From Mesostigma viride (taxonomy: Eukaryota; Streptophyta; Mesostigmatophyceae; Mesostigmatales; Mesostigmataceae), in the NCBI GenBank assembly GCA_009746045.1, contig RPFO01000471.1, forward strand, positions 1 through 64,000: 64,000 bases of DNA, in the 5' to 3' direction. Position 1 is the first letter of the stretch, and every line of letters begins with the position of its first letter. Below the pieces are notes generated by a model. That model was not told where the DNA came from. It saw only the letters and a list, made by a program, of their open reading frames with translations, and did not search any database. Shown in pieces: positions 1 to 11,353 of the stretch. A program made the position numbers and the translations under genes.

Positions 1-570
1 GATCGCACAGGATATCGCGGCTCGGCAAGACTTCCTTGACACGCGCCCTAAAGACAAGGCGCACGAACTGTCACTTTTCACACGCGCATCGGGAACTTGC
101 GAGTTTCCAGTACTTCGACAGCCTGATCCAAGCGCCGATCATGTCCTGTGAGGCCCCTCCCAGCAACCTGATAAAAATAATGGAAGTCGCCAAGAATTTG
201 ATAGGCGGCAAAGCAATTCGCCCACATCAAGTTCCTGGAGAACCCCGAGCTGATGGCCGCTTGCAAACAACTAAACGGGACTTTCGACCCCGTATTGGTG
301 AGGGAGCACGTGTTTGGCGTGAAGCTGAAGGGCACCGTCGCCACGGACCTCGACAAGTTCATCGCCGACTGCCGCCTGACCAGAGACTTTTGGCGGGTGA
401 TCGTCACGCCACGAGGGCGATCATTCTCACGCTGAGGACCTTCCGCCGGCTAAAGGAAAGTGGTCGACCAGAAGGACTGGAAGTTCCCGAGAGGGCTGCT
501 CGCTTCCCACCCCCGTCATTTGTATGACGATTTGGGGGTGAAGACCAAACATCTGCTGGGTGTGCCACAG

Positions 571-986
571 CAGGAGGCGCGGCGGAGGAGGAGGTGCAGG
601 CGGCGGCTAAGGAGGAGGGGACTGCCAAGGCCAAGAGGGGGTGTGGGGACAGGCTGGAAGCCTTCACCTATTGGGACGGGGTGAAGATGGGACCCGACTG
701 GATCGCATACAGGACAATGACATGGAAGGAAAACGAAAAAAGAAAGGATCTGGTGGTGACGAAGGTGGTGGACGAGTTGTACACGGGGTCTGAAGACCTT
801 CCTGGGAAGCTGAAGGACCAGGCGTTTGCTTTGCTGGACCTGACAGCTGACAGCAACGAGAAGTGGAGGAACCTGCGCGAGTGGGATCAAGACTGTATTC
901 CGGTCGACAGCCAGATACCCTTACCCTCCTCCCGTTTGAGGTATGCCGCGTGGGATGTGGTTGACCAATCACCAAGGCCCTGTTGA
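571..986 (+). CDS. Unrecognised open frame (possible exon)
   Basis: A frame opens just after a plausible 3' splice site (tgtgccacag, ending at 570) and runs to a stop at 984-986. The product is mixed and protein-like (acidic start, then aromatic-rich stretches such as FTYWDGVKMGPDW and ENEKRKDLVVTKV). There is no in-frame ATG near the start, so if real it is an internal or terminal exon. I do not recognise the family. It lies 1.3 kb upstream of another orphan frame on the same strand (2328-3050), and the two could belong to one gene or one repetitive element. Confidence 0.3.
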
Positions 987-1151
987 AGGGACCCTCCAGA
1001 GTTCTGCTGGTGTTCGGGTTACCCGCCCATATCGCCGGTGGAAGCGCCTGGTCCGACTTATCAAATATCGGCTTCTTGAAGATGGGTGGCAAGACGTCGA
1101 CATGGACTTTGCCGTGGTCGTGGACGACGAAGACGACGGGGATCATCATTC

Positions 1152-1152
<1 letters not shown>

Positions 1153-1210
<58 letters not shown>

Positions 1211-1211
1211 G
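1153..1211 (+). repeat. (GAT)n trinucleotide microsatellite
   Basis: About 19 uninterrupted GAT units, followed by a purine-rich G/A stretch to about 1450. Depending on frame it would encode poly-Asp, poly-Met or poly-stop. I see no evidence that it is translated. Confidence 0.9.
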
Positions 1212-1497
1212 CTCGGAGAAGGAAGAGGTTTACGAGGAGGAAGAGGGGGAGGAGGAAGAGGGGGAGGAGGATATTGCTGAGGGGCACCCGCCCGGGGTGG
1301 GTGGGGGGCAGGCGGAGGGGGAGAAAGGGGATGGGATGGGGAGGAGGGAGGAGGGGGGAGGGGAGAGGGACGGGGGAGGAGATGGAAGGGGAGGGAAAAA
1401 GCGCAGTCGGGATGATGGAGGGTCGCGGGAGGAGACAATGGGGGGGATGAAGACAAAAGGGGGGAGGTAAGCGCCAGCGTGCTGGTGAAGGAGACTC

Positions 1498-1735
1498 GAG
1501 GCCTGTCGTTGGAAACGCGGCGGCGTATCTGTGATGAGGAGGGGGATCGCCAGCGGGAGGGAGGCTCGCGGCCTGTTACTGGAAACCGGCGGGCGTATCT
1601 GTGATGAGGAGGGGGATCGCCAGCAGGAAGGAGGCTCGCGGCCTGTTACTGGAAACGCCGGCGGGCGTATCTGTGATGAGGATGGGGATCGCCAGCAGGA
1701 AGCAGGCTCGCGGCCGTTACTGGTAGCGCCGGCGG
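1498..1735 (+). repeat. Tandem repeat, about 71-bp unit, 3-4 copies
   Basis: The phrase gcctgttactggaaac recurs at about 1500, 1571 and 1642, with a degenerate copy near 1712, so the period is 70-71 bp. Each unit also carries cgtatctgtgatgagg. The period is not a multiple of three, so the open frame across it is probably not a conserved protein repeat. Confidence 0.75.
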
Positions 1736-2327
1736 CGTTCCGATTTTACTTCGGGAGGCGGTGTGTCCAACAGGTGGGATTGAGGCCTCGTCAGGATTCA
1801 TGGGACCCCCGGTTGAGGGACCCCCGCCCTCGCCTCGGTTTCTTTGGGTCTGGGTGACGATCCCGTACCGTCGTCAGGAAGGACGGTTGTGATGACTTTG
1901 CCCCCCGCTCGACGGGGATGGAGCAATGCCCGAACACGATACTGCTGAATGAGGATGACGATCCGGAGCCGTCGGCTGACACGGATTTTGTTGCGAGCAC
2001 CCCACTGCAGAAGAGGGTATTGGAGGCTCGTAACGTGGAGGGTCCGCCGAAAGTCTCAGGTGGAGGGCCGGCGTTTGCCGGATTGATGCGCCCGACTGAG
2101 GTGGTCGATGTTGAGGCGCCGCCAGGGACATCGGCCGGACACTATACCGCATTGATGGAGCCCTTCGATCGACCAAGGATGCCCTTCCACGCTCCAACGG
2201 TACATTCGGCCGGTAAATTTCATTTTCAATAAACGAGTTTAATAAGTACCTTAATATATATTTCTACATAAGTTTTTTTGCATCAGTCCATGGCTTCATT
2301 GATTTCTCACACGACCCTTCCGTATTC

Positions 2328-3050
2328 ATGTTAATTGGCATGTGCTTACGTGCAGGGAAAGGCGAAGAAGAAACTCCAGTTCGGTTTCCCCGTGGATCCG
2401 CGTCTGGGACTGTGTCCAGAGAGGCCGGCCGTGTTGTTGGCCAGGCCGCGGTCGGCGAACCAGTTGCACAACCGGGGGCGGGAGGGGACGAGCTCCCACC
2501 CAACGCACCAACCCACGCACCAGCCTTACCGTGCGGTCAGCCAGAAAAAACGTACGAAGACTTGATGGCAGAGGCGGCGGCTGCGCAGGGGCAGAAGGCA
2601 AAACGTCGGGGAGGGGGCAGGCGAGGGGCGGGGCAGGAGACGGAGGGTGCCGACGAACCTGCACAGCCGCAGAAGGGTGGTGGTCAGGGCAGAGATGCGA
2701 CGGCCGAAAACCGAATCAGGGACGTTCGGCCGGACGTCCGGATGCGCTTTATGGATGGCGCGAAACTGAGTCGCGGAGGTTGGAGTTCGAAATGGGTAGA
2801 CGACGTGTGCATAAACTGGGAGCACAAGTACCCCAAGAAGGAAGATTTTCCGCTCTTTGGCACCCTCCTGGGCAAAGAGAGGGAGAAGGTGGTGTTCAGA
2901 TGGTTTGATGAAGGGCACGACCTCGGTTGGAGTAATGAGTGCGAGCAAAAGTTTCGTTTCCCTCTGAAGTTCGCTAGAGAACATGTTACTCTCCTGAAGG
3001 AAGGCGCCAGCTGGGACAACATTCCTTCATATCGACCTGGCAAGCGATGA
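2328..3050 (+). CDS. Hypothetical protein, 240 aa if started at the ATG
   Basis: The frame starts at an ATG and ends at a stop at 3048-3050. The N-terminal half is low complexity (Gly/Ala/Gln/Arg). From about residue 145 it becomes a compact, charged, Trp-rich domain with blocks such as SSKWVDDVCINWEHKYP and VVFRWFDEGHDLGW. A polypyrimidine-poor but usable acceptor, tacgtgcag, lies at about 2347-2355, so the true exon may start there and the ATG may be incidental. I do not recognise the family. The tryptophan and charge pattern argues against a random frame. Confidence 0.4.
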   Translation: MLIGMCLRAGKGEEETPVRFPRGSASGTVSREAGRVVGQAAVGEPVAQPGAGGDELPPNAPTHAPALPCGQPEKTYEDLMAEAAAAQGQKAKRRGGGRRGAGQETEGADEPAQPQKGGGQGRDATAENRIRDVRPDVRMRFMDGAKLSRGGWSSKWVDDVCINWEHKYPKKEDFPLFGTLLGKEREKVVFRWFDEGHDLGWSNECEQKFRFPLKFAREHVTLLKEGASWDNIPSYRPGKR

Positions 3051-3639
3051 TGGGCGAGGACTTTGCACGAAATCGCGTTTTGCACGTAATTGCCCACCGC
3101 AAGGTGGAGAAATGCAGATGTACATAGTAGTTGGATCAGTTACCGTGACTTTGGGCAGTTTAGTAGTTGGGGTGACGTGTCCAATGTATATATGGTGGGG
3201 CGCGTCCAAGGGGGTCCACGCTGATTGAGCACTTGCATGTGTTCTTTCAACATATTCGGACATGTATGAAATGAATAAATTGTTTGGACGATTGCAAATT
3301 GATTGATTGAAGAATGAGATACCATTAATAATTGAAAAATGTAAAACCTCATTGTGAATTTGTACTTCAAACTTTCACATGCATGCCCCAAATTGTGCAT
3401 TTGTGCAGGTTTTAATTATGAGAAGTAGCATTTCTCTACAAATATTGAGAAATTTAGGGGCACTTGGGGTTGTTGGCCATGTTCATTCATGATAAAATGG
3501 ACTTTTTATGCTGTAAAATCATATTCCACTAGTCCAAAACGCTGCTTTCATGACGTCAAAAGTACCAGCAATGGCCCTAGGTTGGAGCAGTAGATGTTGG
3601 GGACGCCCTGCGCTCCAGGCATGGAATTTCAAAAGTACC
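3051..3639. other. A/T-rich stretch, no gene seen
   Basis: Noncoding and A/T-rich downstream of the orphan frame. I see no convincing gene, RNA or mobile-element end. Confidence 0.5.
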
Positions 3640-4512
3640 AAAATTGGAGCAGTAGATGTTGGGGACGCCCATATATGCACACACCTTTGCACATGCAATT
3701 GTTATCCATGGGATTTATGTAGGTGGATGGGTCATGCAAGGGTTACCTAGATGCTCATGACACCGTGCCACCGTGGCGCCGTTGCACCGTTGCACCGTTG
3801 CACCGTTGCACCTCAAATTGCATATAAACACACACCTTTGCACATACAATGGTTATCCATTGGGATTTATCAAGGGTAATGGGTCATGCAAGGGTTACCT
3901 AGACATGCTCATGACACCGTTGCATCGTGGCATCGTGCCACGTGCCACCGTGGCACCGTGGCACCGTTGCACCGTTGCACCGTTGCACCGTTGCACCTCA
4001 AATTGCATATAAACACACACCTTTGCACATGCAATTGTTATCCATGGGTTTTATGTAGGTGGATGGGTCATGCAAGGGTTACCTAGATGCTCATGACACC
4101 ATGGCACCGTGGCATCGTGCCAGCGTGCCACCGTGCCACTGTGCCACCTCAAAAGTTGCATATAAACACGTACACATATTTGCACATACAATGGTTATCC
4201 ATTGGGATTTATCAAGGGTAACATTTGGGTCATGCAAGGGTTACCTAGACATGCTCATGACACCGTTGCATCGTGGCATCGTGCCACCGTGCCACCGTGC
4301 CACCGTGCCACCGTGGCACCGTGGCACCGTTGCACCGTTGCACCGTTGCACCTCAAATTGCATATAAACACACACCTTTCCGTTTTTCCGCGTTTTCCGC
4401 GGCCCGGCACTGAACGCAAATGGTTTTCACCTTTGCGGAGTGCCTGATCAGAACACACCTTTGCACATGCAATTGTTATCCATGGAGCCACCATGCCACC
4501 GTGCCACCGTGC
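3640..4512 (+). repeat. Dimeric higher-order satellite with internal 8-bp arrays
   Basis: Two alternating monomer types share a core ending in gggtcatgcaagggttacc. Type A reads gcaattgttatccatgg. Type B reads acaatggttatccattggg. The order is A (about 3681), B (3832), A (4017), B (4172), A (4453, after an insertion), so the higher-order period is about 336-355 bp. Between cores lie tandem 8-bp words, GTTGCACC, GTGCCACC and GTGGCACC, in varying number. Short open frames here are products of the repeat. Confidence 0.85.
4380..4452 (+). mobile_element. 5'-truncated SINE 3' end, 73 bp, with target-site duplication
   Basis: These 73 bp interrupt the A monomer of the satellite and are flanked by a 10-bp direct repeat, acacaccttt, at 4370-4379 and 4453-4462. 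The insert matches, in opposite orientation, the left end of the element at 13527-13772: ttttccgcgttttccgcgg, then gcaaatggttttcacc, then gcggagtgcctgatca. It is therefore a 3'-anchored fragment of that tRNA-like SINE. Confidence 0.85.
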
Positions 4513-4826
4513 CACCTCCACAACGGTATGAAAGTGCCAAAAAATGCCCTTATAAGCCCTACATGGAGCAAATTGAGTCCAAACATGCTAGATATTGGTA
4601 GGCAGCATGTCCAGGACACCAGTAGAAGGAATTTGACTTTCCAGAATTTTCCGACATCGGTTGGTCTATTTTTGGCATGTCTATTTTTAGCAACTTTCCA
4701 GATTTTAATATAAACAAATACCACTTAGTATGCAAATAAAGAGCTCCTGGCCTGGCTATTTGCAGGTAGGCTAATGCTCATGTCTACCAACTGTGCACCA
4801 GGTCCCATGGTCATCTGACCTCATTT
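4513..4826. other. Spacer between satellites, no gene seen
   Basis: About 300 bp of unique-looking A/T-rich DNA. No coding or element signature recognised. Confidence 0.5.
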
Positions 4827-5340
4827 GGTGACAAACTGCCACCAAATGCTAGCAAAAACGCACTGTTTCACCACATCTCATTGCAGTTTCCATAGAAGGT
4901 GTGTTCAGTCGAGGCTGGAAATTTGCAATCACATTGCACATCATAAATGTAGACATGGCACAAAAAATCAGGTCCATCGTACTGTATTTGGTAACAAAAT
5001 GCCACCAAATGCTAGCAAAAATGTGCGTTTTTCGCGTTTTTTAGACACATTTCATGACAGTTTTCATACAAGATGTGCTCAGTTGGGGCTGGAAACTTGC
5101 AAGCATATTAAATATCATTATTGTAGACATTGCACAAAAATTCAGGTCCGTTGTACTTCATTCATTGACAGCTCGCTACCAAATGTGAGAAAAAATGTGC
5201 GATTTTTGCATTTCCGCCACATTTCCAAGTGCAGTTTCCCATGCCAGGTGTGCTCAGTTGAGGCTGAAAACAAGCGCGCATGTTAATCATCATCATTTCA
5301 GACATTGCACAAAACTTAATTCAGGTCCATCAAGTGTCAT
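4827..5340 (-). repeat. Diverged satellite, about 163-174-bp monomers, 3 copies
   Basis: The phrase accaaatgctagcaaaaa recurs at 4841, 5004 and (degenerate) 5178. Read on the minus strand each unit contains a block close to gcaaatttccagcctcgactga and gctagcatttggtg. Both resemble blocks of the 184-bp satellite at 9400-10660, so the two arrays look like old relatives in opposite orientation. The 153-aa open frame across the array is a product of the repeat. Confidence 0.7.
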
Positions 5341-5753
5341 TGGGTTCACTGGTCCATGCAACACCTGCCAGTTTCCAGCTAATCACTCAACCTTGGATGA
5401 CAAAGTTCTTTTGTAACGGTATGGCCAACTCCCACCAACTGTGTTGCTAACTGTTCAGACCTTGCACAGATAATATAACACAACTTTTGTGACACATAGA
5501 CAAAGATATATGAATATGAACAGTGGCTAGACATGGCTGTATATATGTGCATGTGGCCATGCTCAGGCAATTTTCAAGTAGGGGCTTGTTAGACATAAGA
5601 ACTAGACATAAGAACTAGCTAGACCTTTTCAGTGGTTTTCCATTTGCGGGTATTTCCTCGTAAATGGTGGGAGAGCGATCGCAGCAATGGTGCTCACCAC
5701 TAGACACTCCCGGCCAGCTAGGCTAGAAACACACGCCCTGATCAAGCATGCTG
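5341..5753. other. No gene seen
   Basis: Unique-looking sequence with a small duplication, gacataagaactag, at about 5590-5612. No coding or RNA signature recognised. Confidence 0.45.
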
Positions 5754-5960
5754 TTTCCGGCCCCACCGTCTAGGTCATCTAGTCGCTCCACACGTAAGCC
5801 AGCCATAATTTCAATGCACAAGGATACACATTTCCATCACCATTCATCTTCATCATCCTGAACGACTCGAAAACGCGGAAAAGATAACGGCAGGCTCGAG
5901 CTACCATGGTCCGGATTCTCCCGATTTCTGGCCTGCGCTGGTTGTCTCTTTGATAAGAAC
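5754..5960 (-). repeat. Dispersed repeat R1, longest copy
   Basis: On the minus strand this reads gagacaaccagcgcaggcc, then a segment with gagaatccggaccatgg and tagctcgagcctgccg, then atgtgtatccttgtgcattg and a tail tggctggcttacgtg. Parts recur at 14285-14366, 25975-26090, 28392-28480, 29834-29915 and about 33421. No ORF is present, so it behaves as a short non-autonomous repeat. Confidence 0.75.
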
Positions 5961-6939
5961 TGCCAGCTGTCACGTTCGCTAGCATGATCAGTTCAAACCC
6001 ACAGCATGCACGGTAGTCGCAAACTCAGCTTGGCAATGTAGTAATCTAATCATGCCAGGCATCTTGGCGGTCGGCATGGCTGCGATGTGTTTTGTGCGCC
6101 TTGATTCGGTAGCAGCACATCCCTTGGCAACCGGCCCGCCTGACTAAGGTTGCCACACATGGTCCTCTGCATCACCATGGATGTCCCCATGTCCCTGTCT
6201 CTGTTATAGGGGTTCACGTTGCTGGCGATGCAGCTTCCAAGTTGGACTAGATCTCCTCAGCCAGCGCTGTGGTGCATAGCCAGACAGCTCATACACTGCT
6301 CAGTTGCTACCTCGAGGTTGCCGGCTTGAAATGTGCCACCAAAGGACTGCACTTGGCCGCCATCATACCTAGCATGAAGAAGCCACTGCACAACCCCGGT
6401 GAGCCGCTTGGCCACCATACCGCAGTTGTCTTCAACAGATAGTGCAAGGCCAATGGCCTCTTCACAGGCACGTGCCTTGTGCTCATGCTCTTGCTCTGGC
6501 CCTTGTCAGCATGAGATGCACGCCCTTGCATGCTTCACCATGTTTCTCCAAGCCATCCGTGACTACTTGCTTCAGAAATGTCATTCAACTCCTGCTCGTC
6601 CTCAGCCACCAGACTGCCTAACTAGCTGGTGCCCCATCCCTCACTTTGGCGAGGACTGCGATTCTGGCTAGCAGCTTAGCGATCGTGCGTGGTTGTGCCC
6701 GAGTTTCTGGGTTAGTGGCAGTGGCATTGGAGCAAGAGTTGTTGAGCATGTGCGTGTGTCTATCCTCTTGACAAACAACCCCTCGCACCCCTGACATTGA
6801 GGAGTTTGGCCATGTGCCACATGGCAGGTTGCCAGAATTCCGCAAACATGCATCATAGGGAAATAAAGGATGGCTGGTTGAGCACACGACATGAGTAAAC
6901 AAAATACACAGCGCTGGTGCTGTCCGATATCCCCTACAT
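5961..6939. other. No gene recognised
   Basis: Several short frames exist on both strands (for example 6399-6671), but none has an ATG with supporting coding signal or a recognisable domain. It may hold remnants of an old element. Confidence 0.4.
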
Positions 6940-7440
6940 GTGAAGACCAAATGGTGGTGGCACGGAGTATAAAATTAATGGTGGTGGCACGCCGCCATTG
7001 TTGTTGTTGTTGTTGTGTCCCACGCCGCACACCGGTGGAGTACAATTTGGTGGTGGCACGGTGTGCCGGTGCAACGGTGCAACGGTGCAACGGTGCAACG
7101 GTGCAACGGTGCAACGGTGCAACGGCCAGTGATTGGCCCGTTGCTGATTTGCTGACATGCAGCCTAATAAAAATTGGCCGCAAATTCGTCCGGTCGCACG
7201 TGGGCACAAGATTTGCGGCCAATTTTTACTAGGCTGCATATCAGAAAATCAGCAACGGGCCAATCACTGGCCGTTGCACCGTTGCACCGTTGCACCGTTG
7301 CACCGTTGCACCGGCACACCGTGCCACCACCAAATTGTACTCCACCTGTGTGCGGCGTGGGACACAACAACAACAACAACAATGGCGGCGTGCCACCACC
7401 ATTAATTTTGTACTCCGTGCCACCACCATTTGGTCTTTAC
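6940..7440. repeat. Foldback element: near-perfect 500-bp palindrome
   Basis: The left arm (6940-7195) and right arm (7211-7440) are inverted copies separated by about 15 bp (7196-7210). From outside in, the arms hold gaagaccaaatggtgg, a (GTT)5/(AAC)5 run, cacgccgcacacc, an array of the 8-bp word GGTGCAAC (7 copies left, 5 right), ggccagtgattggcccgttg and aaaaattggccgcaaat. Even the microsatellites are mirrored. The arms differ by a few substitutions and repeat number. No transposase is inside, so it is a foldback or long-hairpin repeat. Confidence 0.9.
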
Positions 7441-8767
7441 AGGGTCAGCTCACTTCCTTAGTGATTTCGGCACCTCAATTAGCGACAATTTTCGGTTCAT
7501 TAGTACGGTTTACCCGAGAAATCTGGTGATACTGATTAGTGACAATTCGTACCCGACCAAATCCGATCCGAAAGCACTAACGACGCGAGTAATTAGTACA
7601 TGCAACTCACTTCATTAGTATGATGGCGAGGTCGTCAGCTCGTGGAGCTATGGAGACGGCATTTCCCATTCTTGCTGCGAAAACAATCGTTTCAGAAAGA
7701 AATCTGTGAAAAAATCTCGTGCTTATGTGTATAATTGCTACATTTCTCAGTCTGCATCGCTCCACGCTGAGGTTGGAGTCATGCATATAGCGACCGATTG
7801 CGATGATCAAAGAATGAAAAACTGGGCTATCCGGAATCGTGTGAATCGTGTGCCTACAGCTGCCTACGTGACGCGATCACTTCAAAAAGGCGTCGAATGC
7901 GGGATACATCCATGGGCTCCATCGTACAGCATTTTTGGGGCGGACCGAGGTAGCTGCCGATGGGAATGCCGTGAGAATACTGCGGAAACGTGCGTAAGTG
8001 AAAACTGGATACTGCTTGACCTCCGGAGCATCTGGTGAGCCGCAGTTCTGGTTTAGGGTGATAGGGTGGTTGAAAATGGAGGTCTAGTCAGGGTTTGTTA
8101 TTATTTGTTGCGTTTCTTGCTGGAATTTTATTTTCCGGTGCTGTCGGTGGCCGCTGAAGAAATTCTTTGCGGGACCTAGGATGTGTGCTGTCCTTCCGTC
8201 TGGCACCGCTGCCGTGGATTCGACGGCCGCAAACACCTGCATTGATAAATTGCCGCACCTGACTGCGTCAATGTTATGGATGCTCAGGGTATTATGGCGC
8301 CTTGACTGTCATGTTGTCCATACGTCTTGCATGTGGCATTCATCTATGTAACCTTTTGCCTCTTGCTGTTGGTTGCTTTGCTTTCATGCGCTTTATTTCA
8401 TTTCCTTGGTGGGATTAGCCTGTGGAAGGCGGCCTCCCTCCTGCATCCTGTGTCGGCAGACATACTGACAGGCAGGATGAAGTGCAGGCAGAGGGGCAGG
8501 CGAACAGCCGTTTATATTTGCACACATGCTTGCCGCTGGTACGCTAGTTTGCGTGTATCTTTGCATGGTCATGTTTTGGCAGGCCTGGACAGATATGTTC
8601 AAATATGGTCGCATGCGTGCATGCACGCATGCATGAATGGGTTTACGCATGTTGCCAGCCACATAGGTAGGCACGTGGGAACGCTCGCAAGCTGACGACA
8701 CTACCAGGTCAGGCTGGTCTGGACCTGGAAGACACACAGGAGGCAGGCAGCCTTGGATGGTGTGGTG
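7441..8767. other. No gene recognised
   Basis: Frames at 7706-8038 and 8327-8695 are open, but the first begins at GTG and neither shows a recognisable domain. The stretch 7455-7620 has repeated ttagtgac/attagta words. Confidence 0.4.
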
Positions 8768-9208
<441 letters not shown>

Positions 9209-9399
9209 GAAGGTGTGCTTTTTATTATGATGATTAGCTAAGTTACGTGTGTGTTGTTGATGTACATGTTGACGTTGTATCATGGGCGTGTGCCCCTAAG
9301 TCTGCCTTCCTGCAATATCACATAATATATCATCTAGATGTGTTGTTGGGAACCTGACTATATATCCCAAACTGGAATGGTTGACATTCAACTATGGGA
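9209..9399. other. Short spacer, no gene seen
   Basis: Unique sequence between the microsatellite block and the 184-bp satellite. Confidence 0.4.
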
Positions 9400-10660
9400 T
9401 GAAACCCACGAAAAACAATTACTAGGAACTGCCATTTTTGTGCTATGTTTGCTAGCATCTGTCACCTATTTGTCATGCAAACAGTCTGAATTTCTTGTGG
9501 GCAGTTAACATAGATGTTTTTATGAGCTGTGCAAATTTCTAGGCTTGACTGAGTTCATTGATATAGGCACCCATGTGTTGGAAACCTTGGAAAACCAAGA
9601 AAAACTGCATTTGGGGGGGGGTTCGCTACCATCAGTCACCATTTTGTCATCCAACCAGCCTGCAACTTTGTGGGCATGCTGCATGGGATGTGTTTAGAAC
9701 ATGTGCAAAGTTCCAGCTCCAACTGAGCTCTATTGGTGTCATTATGTATGCATATGTGTGATAAAACCCTTGGAAAACCAAGAAAAACTGCATTCTTGGG
9801 GTATTTATGCTAGCATTTGTCACCTATTTGTCATCCAACCAGCCTGCAACTTTGTGGGCATGCTGCATGGGATGTGTTTAGAACATGTGCAAAGTCCCAG
9901 CTCCAACTGAGTTCATTTGGAGTCATTATGTATGCATATGTGTGATAAAACCCTTGAAAAACCATGAAAAACTGCATTTGGGGGTATTTATGCTAGCATT
10001 TGTCACCTATGTCATCCAACCAGCCTGCAACTTTGTGGGCATGCTGCATGGGATGTGTTTAGAACATGTGCAAAGTTCCAGCTCCAACTGAGCTCTATTG
10101 GTGTCATTATGTATGCATATGTGTGATAAAACCCTTGAAAAACCATGAAAAACTGCATTCTTGGGGTATTTATGCTAGCATTTGTCACCTATTTGTCATC
10201 CAACCAGCCTGCAACTTTGTAGGCATGCTGCATGGGATGTGTTTAGAGCATGTGCAAAGTCCCAGGCCCAACTGAGTTCATTTGGAGTCATTATGTATGC
10301 ATATGTGTGATAAAACCCTTGAAAAACCATGAAAAACTGCATTTTGGGGGTATTTATGCTACCATCAGTCACCTATTTGTCATCCAACCAGCCTGCAACT
10401 TTGTGGGCATGCTGCATGGGATGTGTTTAGAACATGTGCAAAGTCCCAGGCCCAACTGAGTTCATTTGGAGTCATTATGTATGCATATGTGTGATAAAAC
10501 CCTTGAAAAACCATGAAAAACTGCATTTTGGGGGTATTTATGCTAGCATTTGTCACCTATTTGTCATCCAACCAGCCTGCAACTTTGTGGGCATGCTGCA
10601 TGGGATGTGTTTAGAACATGTGCAAAGTCCCAGGCCCAACTGAGTTCATTTGGAGTCTTT
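9400..10660 (+). repeat. Satellite array with 184-bp monomer, about 6-7 copies
   Basis: The block atgtgcaaagt(t/c)ccag recurs at 9701, 9885, 10066, 10250, 10434 and 10618, giving spacings of 184, 181, 184, 184 and 184 bp. Degenerate copies extend left to about 9400 and a remnant extends right to about 10760. Each monomer contains tttatgctagcatttgtcacc. The central copies are almost identical. The 69-aa frames that repeat with the array change frame each period and are not genes. Confidence 0.9.
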
Positions 10661-10884
10661 ATATATGCGTACATGCCAGAAAGTGCTGAAAATACGGTAT
10701 TCTTTGCTAGCAAATGTCACCATGTTACCATGCTGCCGACTCCCAAAATTTTTTTTGACCACATGGCATCATAAGATATCTGATAAGGAACCTTGGTGCC
10801 AAATTTGAGGTCAAACTGACCATTATTCCTTCTCCAAATAATTTCCAGGGGAAGAAAATGGGTTTTCGGATTAATGTGTGTGTC

Positions 10885-11235
10885 AAGACATGTCACGGTG
10901 GCACGGTGGCACGGTGGCACGGTGGCACGGTGGCACGGTGGCACAGTGGCATCCCACGTTGGGCAGTGCTTGTGGGCAATATAACATTAGTATTGGACGT
11001 TATGTTACCTCGTGACACCATACAAAATCATAAAATGGTAGTTTTATGGTGCAACGGTGCAACGGTGCAACGGTGCAACGGTGGCACAGTGGCACCCCAC
11101 TTTAGGCAGTGCTTGTGGACATTATAACATTAGTATTGGACGTTATGTTACCTCATGACACCATACAAAATCATAAAATGGTAGTTTTATGGTGCAACGG
11201 TGCAACGGTGCAACGGTGCAACGGTGCAACGGTGT
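10885..11235 (+). repeat. 143-bp tandem unit carrying 8-bp arrays GGTGGCAC / GGTGCAAC
   Basis: A first 8-bp array (GGTGGCAC) at 10895-10945 is followed by two copies of a 143-bp unit that shares gacgttatgttacctc and aaaatggtagttttatgg. The units are separated and ended by GGTGCAAC arrays. The same words occur at 3640-4512 and in both arms of the foldback at 6940-7440. Confidence 0.85.
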
Positions 11236-11353
11236 CAAAACATGATGAGACACTTACCTCCTACCTTTGGACCTAAGAGAGGTACAAAATAACAAAGTTG
11301 AAAAAAATCAATTTGTACTTGTGCTGTAGTACAAATCCAGGTGTGCCTGGGGC

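Noticed and set aside
5961-6680. hAT-like transposase fragment on the minus strand
   Set aside because: A few residues suggest it, but frames break within 30 codons and no signature motif is complete.
9400-10660. CRISPR-like regular spacing
   Set aside because: Whole 184-bp units repeat with no short repeat/unique spacer pattern, and the DNA is eukaryotic. It is a satellite.
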